Assembly: GCA_900708905.1 (NCBI GenBank)
Contig: CAADRB010000084.1
Coordinates: 62,001 to 126,000, forward strand
Reading direction: 5' to 3'
Source of the DNA: Hymenolepis diminuta
Taxonomy: Eukaryota > Platyhelminthes > Cestoda > Cyclophyllidea > Hymenolepididae
Length of the DNA: 64,000 bases
Part shown: in pieces, positions 59,802-64,000 of the stretch
Layout of the letters: every line of letters begins with the position of its first letter
Numbering within the stretch: the first letter of the stretch is position 1
Notes under the pieces: generated by a model
The model's database searches: none
Told to the model about the DNA's origin: nothing
What the model saw: only the letters and a program-made list of their open reading frames with translations
Made by a program: the position numbers and the translations under genes

Positions 59802-62542
59802 TAGCCTAGATAATCTGGGGACTCCACTAGAGGCTATTAGGACTGCTTGGGAGGATTACTGAGGTTTACCAAAAAGGCTTATTTAAACTTCTCTGAAACT
59901 GAACGCATGAAGATTATTTTGATTATAAAAGGTGGCATTAAGTCAGATTTTAAGATTTACAGAAAATTGGTTATTTATATATTTATTTTGAGTCAGGGAA
60001 TGTTTTGCGAATATTTTCAAGAAAAAAATTTAACAGTATTTTTAGTGTTTCTGGACGAATTTTTCAGACTTTCTCTTGCTCAGGATAATCAGTTATTGAT
60101 TTCTTTTAAATTGGGTGTCTAGATGCGCAATTTCCTTACTACTTTCATCTCATTAACATGCAATCGGTCATTTCCTGTTGATTTAAATTTATTTAAGTCA
60201 AATAATTATATATTAAAAAAATTTCATGTCAATTCCATTCCTCCTTTTAGGAATGAGCGATTTTGACCATAGTGTAATCCAAGTGGATATACAGCAATAT
60301 CTATGAGATAGCTTCCGTTACATAAGCAGCGACGTTCCTTAATACTACCGCGGCTTTTAATAATGATTACTGAATACTAGCTAAGTATTGACTGCTCTGG
60401 TGCCAGGAGGATGGGAGAGTTTTAGCAACTTAATGCAACATCATCATGCAGATTGAGATGCAGGTAAAATAAGAACTATTTTTTGAATTACGCGATATTA
60501 GAAATATGGATAAACTTAGTAAACTTTTTGAAAACTAGCATTCGGTGAAATGATCCATTATACAAACTGAAAACTTAAGCTCTTTTCGAAATTTTAAAAA
60601 TCTAAGTGGTATTGAGAGACAAATACAACTCTGAGAATTCCCTTATGCCCAATTTACAACAGTTATTTATATATTTTTGAAATTAAACTGAATAAATCGA
60701 AAAAATTTCATCCAGTTTGTATTTAAATTATCTCCAACACCTCGTGCTTCTAAATTTCACCTCAAACGAAGGGAAATGGAGATTAATGCGTTTCCCCCGA
60801 ATTTAGTCAGAATAATTGGAGTTGGAAATAGCTTCATTTATTTTTATCTAGCACTTGAGAATAAGATTATGTGAGGTTTTTCGTAATTAGTAATAGCAGT
60901 TATTTATTATTTTACTTGTTCGCCTAGCTTTATGACTAAGTAAATAATATTTACTCCCCATTTGTTTAGAATGCCTTATCAAATAATGACGACTTTATCC
61001 AAAGCTCGACTATCTGTAGTCACATGACTTTGTTATTCTATACTTTTGCTCCTTTTTTACTTTCAAAATAACAGTTTTTCTCTTCTGAGATTCTATTTAA
61101 TACTGAGATATCATAAATGACGAAAACGTATATCTTATTAAAACAGTCCTCAAAAAATTAACAGAAGGGAAGGGGAGAGGTAGTTCTAAGAACTGCTGTC
61201 TAGACAGAAGGGATTATGCTAAGCTACCATAGTTCCAGCTTAATGTGATCAACAAGATGGGAAATGTATAGGGGTCTCCGAAACGAGACATAGTATAAAA
61301 ACAGAAAACCTGAGAAGTGGAGTGAAAATAAATCGGGTTAGTTGAGTAGTCCACAGGTGGAAGGTGTGGGTAAGCTGAAAAACTCAAAGGCATGTAATGG
61401 CATGATGAACTTATGAGGACTGTGATGGTGAGACACGACACCTTCTATTTGAATTCAGACGGGGGCACGAACAAATTATGATGCATGAAAGTTTTGCAGG
61501 TTTATATTTGAGATAATCTGTCACAAATAAGAAAAACGGTTAATGAAACAAGATTTTTCAAATTCAGATCCCTAAAAACCGCTAGCAATGGTTATCCACG
61601 AAAGTAAATATTTTTAATCATTCCGGGTTTCAGAAAATTCCGCCTTCAAAAGCGGTATTTACACGCTTATGCACTCAAACAGTCCAACGGAAAGTTATAG
61701 ATTTGCTTGAGGGTAGTTTATGACGCCATAATTTTTCATTTATCTCCAAAAAAGGCCGGTTTTCCACTACTGGACAAAGTGTTAATGCTGCATTTAACCC
61801 TGAAATTTAAGATTACGGACTAGTATTAATATTAAAAGATATAGAAGAAACAGTGTTCAAAGAGTTAACCGGCATATTTCTTAGAGAATTCATTCTTAAA
61901 AAATTTAATTTCTGTTGTTTCACAAAAACGCAATCAAGTGGGCTGGAATTTAGCTTGCATCTTAATAATTTAAAGCTAAAAAACCTGGGTGACAAAACTA
62001 GACGTTAATTAAAACTAGTCATCAAGCATTTTCTGGGCCCACTTTTTATCCTCTTCCCTTATTTAATATCAATACGAATGTGTGGTCCATGAAACGGGAT
62101 CTGGCTCACAGACAAATTCACATTCTCAGGATAACTGGATGCATAGAATAAAAGTAGAAATAAACGGCCACATTAAGGTGTTTCATTTTTTTGAAATTAA
62201 TAATACAATGCGTCGTTATTCTATTTGTGTACAGAACGTTTTGTTTTTTAAGAATTTGAGATTTTAACAAATTGATGTAAGTAAATTAGGAAGATTTTGA
62301 CATTTGTAAAATTTATTTTATAAGAATTAATGATATTTTTTGTCTTTCACAAATTTCGAACTTTTGTGCTATTTTTAATTAATCACTCTTAACATGAGGT
62401 AAATACGGAATTTAAGTCTTTTTTATAAGCGCAATAGCTACCATTTACTACCCACAAGCTTCCAGGATGTGCAATAAAAAAGGCTAAAAATATTTCGCCA
62501 CATGTAACTTGTCTTCAAATATTACGATACCTCAATAATGTA

Positions 62543-62578
62543 TCCTAACTGCGTTAGGAAGGCGAAACCTATTCGCCT
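62543..62578. repeat. Two adjacent perfect 7-bp hairpins
   Basis: TCCTAAC-TGC-GTTAGGA (62543-62559) is followed at once by AGGCGAA-ACCTA-TTCGCCT (62560-62578) and then TTT. Both stems are perfect. The second is GC-rich against the local background. Confidence 0.6.
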
Positions 62579-64000
62579 TTTAGTAATCATGATATTTTAG
62601 TACTTGTATATAATGAAATGGTGTATGAATATACTTACATACTTTTCTGAATGTATAATAATCAGTATAGTTGGTAATAATTAGGTTCAGACACTTGATC
62701 TTCAATATTTCCGCATAAATACATGCAATTACGTTTTCATTAATGTATTCTAGCACCTTTCCTTAGCAGACCATCTATGTAGGCTTTTGCGAGTGAATTC
62801 TCAGAATTATGAAAGCTCATCAAGGAAAAGTATTTTCAGCGCTCATCTTTGGGAGCGATAAAGATACCATCGACCTCTCTCACAAACCCACATTCTACCG
62901 CCATTTTTATCTGTCACTTCTTATCTTTAGTTCTCAGACCCTGCTCCCTCCCCCTCTCCCCCAGATTTGGGATACAAGAGAAAATCCCTGGAAAATTAGG
63001 ACTGAACCATATATTTACATTATCTCCAATTGCAATACCGCGTAATGTACTAATTATATTAGGTGTTTATTTTGGTCCCCCAAATTAGGTGGTTGAAAAA
63101 CTCGATCAAATCGTTGGTTAGGTATCAAAACCCCGACCGCAAATGTGAAAATGTGTGTGCTAGAGCTACCTCATAACCATTTACTTAAACCTATCTTTAT
63201 CAGCTTCCTCACGCTTTCAATACAAGTTTCATTAGCAATTTAGATTTAACGGTTGACATCGAGACAGGTATACGAATTATGGTGAAATGAAACTCTTAAC
63301 ATTGGAGTTTCTGAAGTGAGAAGAATTAGATTTCAGAATTTTGATCCTAGAAAAAAATACATGTATACTTCTCTATTTCAAATAGTGATTCGGACAAATT
63401 TGCCTTTGACGCTCGATATTTTAAGATAGTTGAAGCGATAATGTTCAGTTGAGGACCAGTTCGATGACTGTTGAGTTTAAAATCAAATAGAACTCTGCGT
63501 ATTTCAAGGGTAAATATTTAAGTTTTGTGCATTTGTTCCGTTATAAATTCTTAATAGCAAATTTAATAACTGCTTAAGTTTTATGAAGATGGTGGCATTT
63601 ATTCTGTCTTTGCAATTACAGAGCGGTTAGTTTAACCGGAGATGGATTGGCGAAGTTCTAGCCATACGAAGATTACACAAAGATCCTTTTCAATATTAGA
63701 ATAAAGGGTATACGAAAAATCTTTTAACCATCAATTTATTAGGAAATTAAAAATGACACAAATATCGATGAAAAGGTGCATACACAGTTATCATTAGCAA
63801 GCGAAACAACGCGTAATTTATTTGAGGTTACTGAATCAATACATAACTCTTCACACGGTAATAGTAATGATAATAACAAACGTAACAGTAATTAAAACAA
63901 GTGTATATCAACACAGAAAGGCATTAAGAAAAAACGAAAAACCGCGGCGGTTGTTGTGGTGAGAGTAAACAAGACGTGGATGTGCAGAGCGGATAGGCAT

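Larger units (their letters stand above)
59313..64000. other. AT-rich right flank
   Basis: Apart from the GC-rich island at 59.55-59.80 kb and twin hairpins at 62.54 kb, no feature is supported. The + strand at 59847-60119 is open for about 90 codons (contains FSETERMKIILIIKGGIKSD) but has no recognised domain. At the right edge GC rises and a 13-base palindrome AACCGCGGCGGTT (63941-63953) appears; a feature may begin beyond the window. Confidence 0.5.

Overview
This window looks like AT-rich nuclear DNA of a metazoan. It holds introns from 70 bp to over 10 kb, C2H2 zinc fingers and a TALE homeodomain, and mariner-type DNA transposons. There are no operons, bacterial promoters or prokaryotic genes. 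The pairing of very short and very long introns, the AT richness, the homeodomain style and the mariner load suggest a flatworm, perhaps a tapeworm. That is an inference from style, not a match to a known genome.

I can support one host protein-coding gene with confidence, on the + strand from about 22.05 to 40.6 kb. A TATA/CCAAT promoter (about 21.85-22.05 kb) precedes a short putative leader exon. Four coding exons follow: 22210-22794 (three C2H2 fingers), 33268-33363, 33434-34568 (low-complexity and basic region) and 39347-40389 (TALE homeodomain and stop). Intron phases agree at every junction (0, 0, 1) and the joined frame has 953 codons including the stop. The predicted product is a nuclear zinc-finger/TALE-homeodomain transcription factor. 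Four LNLS-type motifs spread over three exons further suggest one protein. Having both DNA-binding modules in one TALE protein is unusual and is the main biological point of the window.

On both sides lie gene-poor stretches of about 22 and 23 kb. They contain three mariner-superfamily insertions: a degenerate 1.38 kb element at 4.27-5.65 kb, a 603 bp internally deleted relative at 45.70-46.30 kb, and an unrelated 1.3 kb mariner at 51.40-52.71 kb. They also contain two families of old dispersed repeats, several perfect short inverted repeats, some possible coding fossils on the right side, a 500-base assembly gap (58813-59312) and a GC-rich promoter- or LTR-like island just right of the gap.

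Long introns and flanks with scattered GC-richer islands and homeodomain or TALE-type sites fit a developmental regulator with widespread cis-regulation. This is inference. I saw no tRNA, rRNA, CRISPR array or complete second gene.
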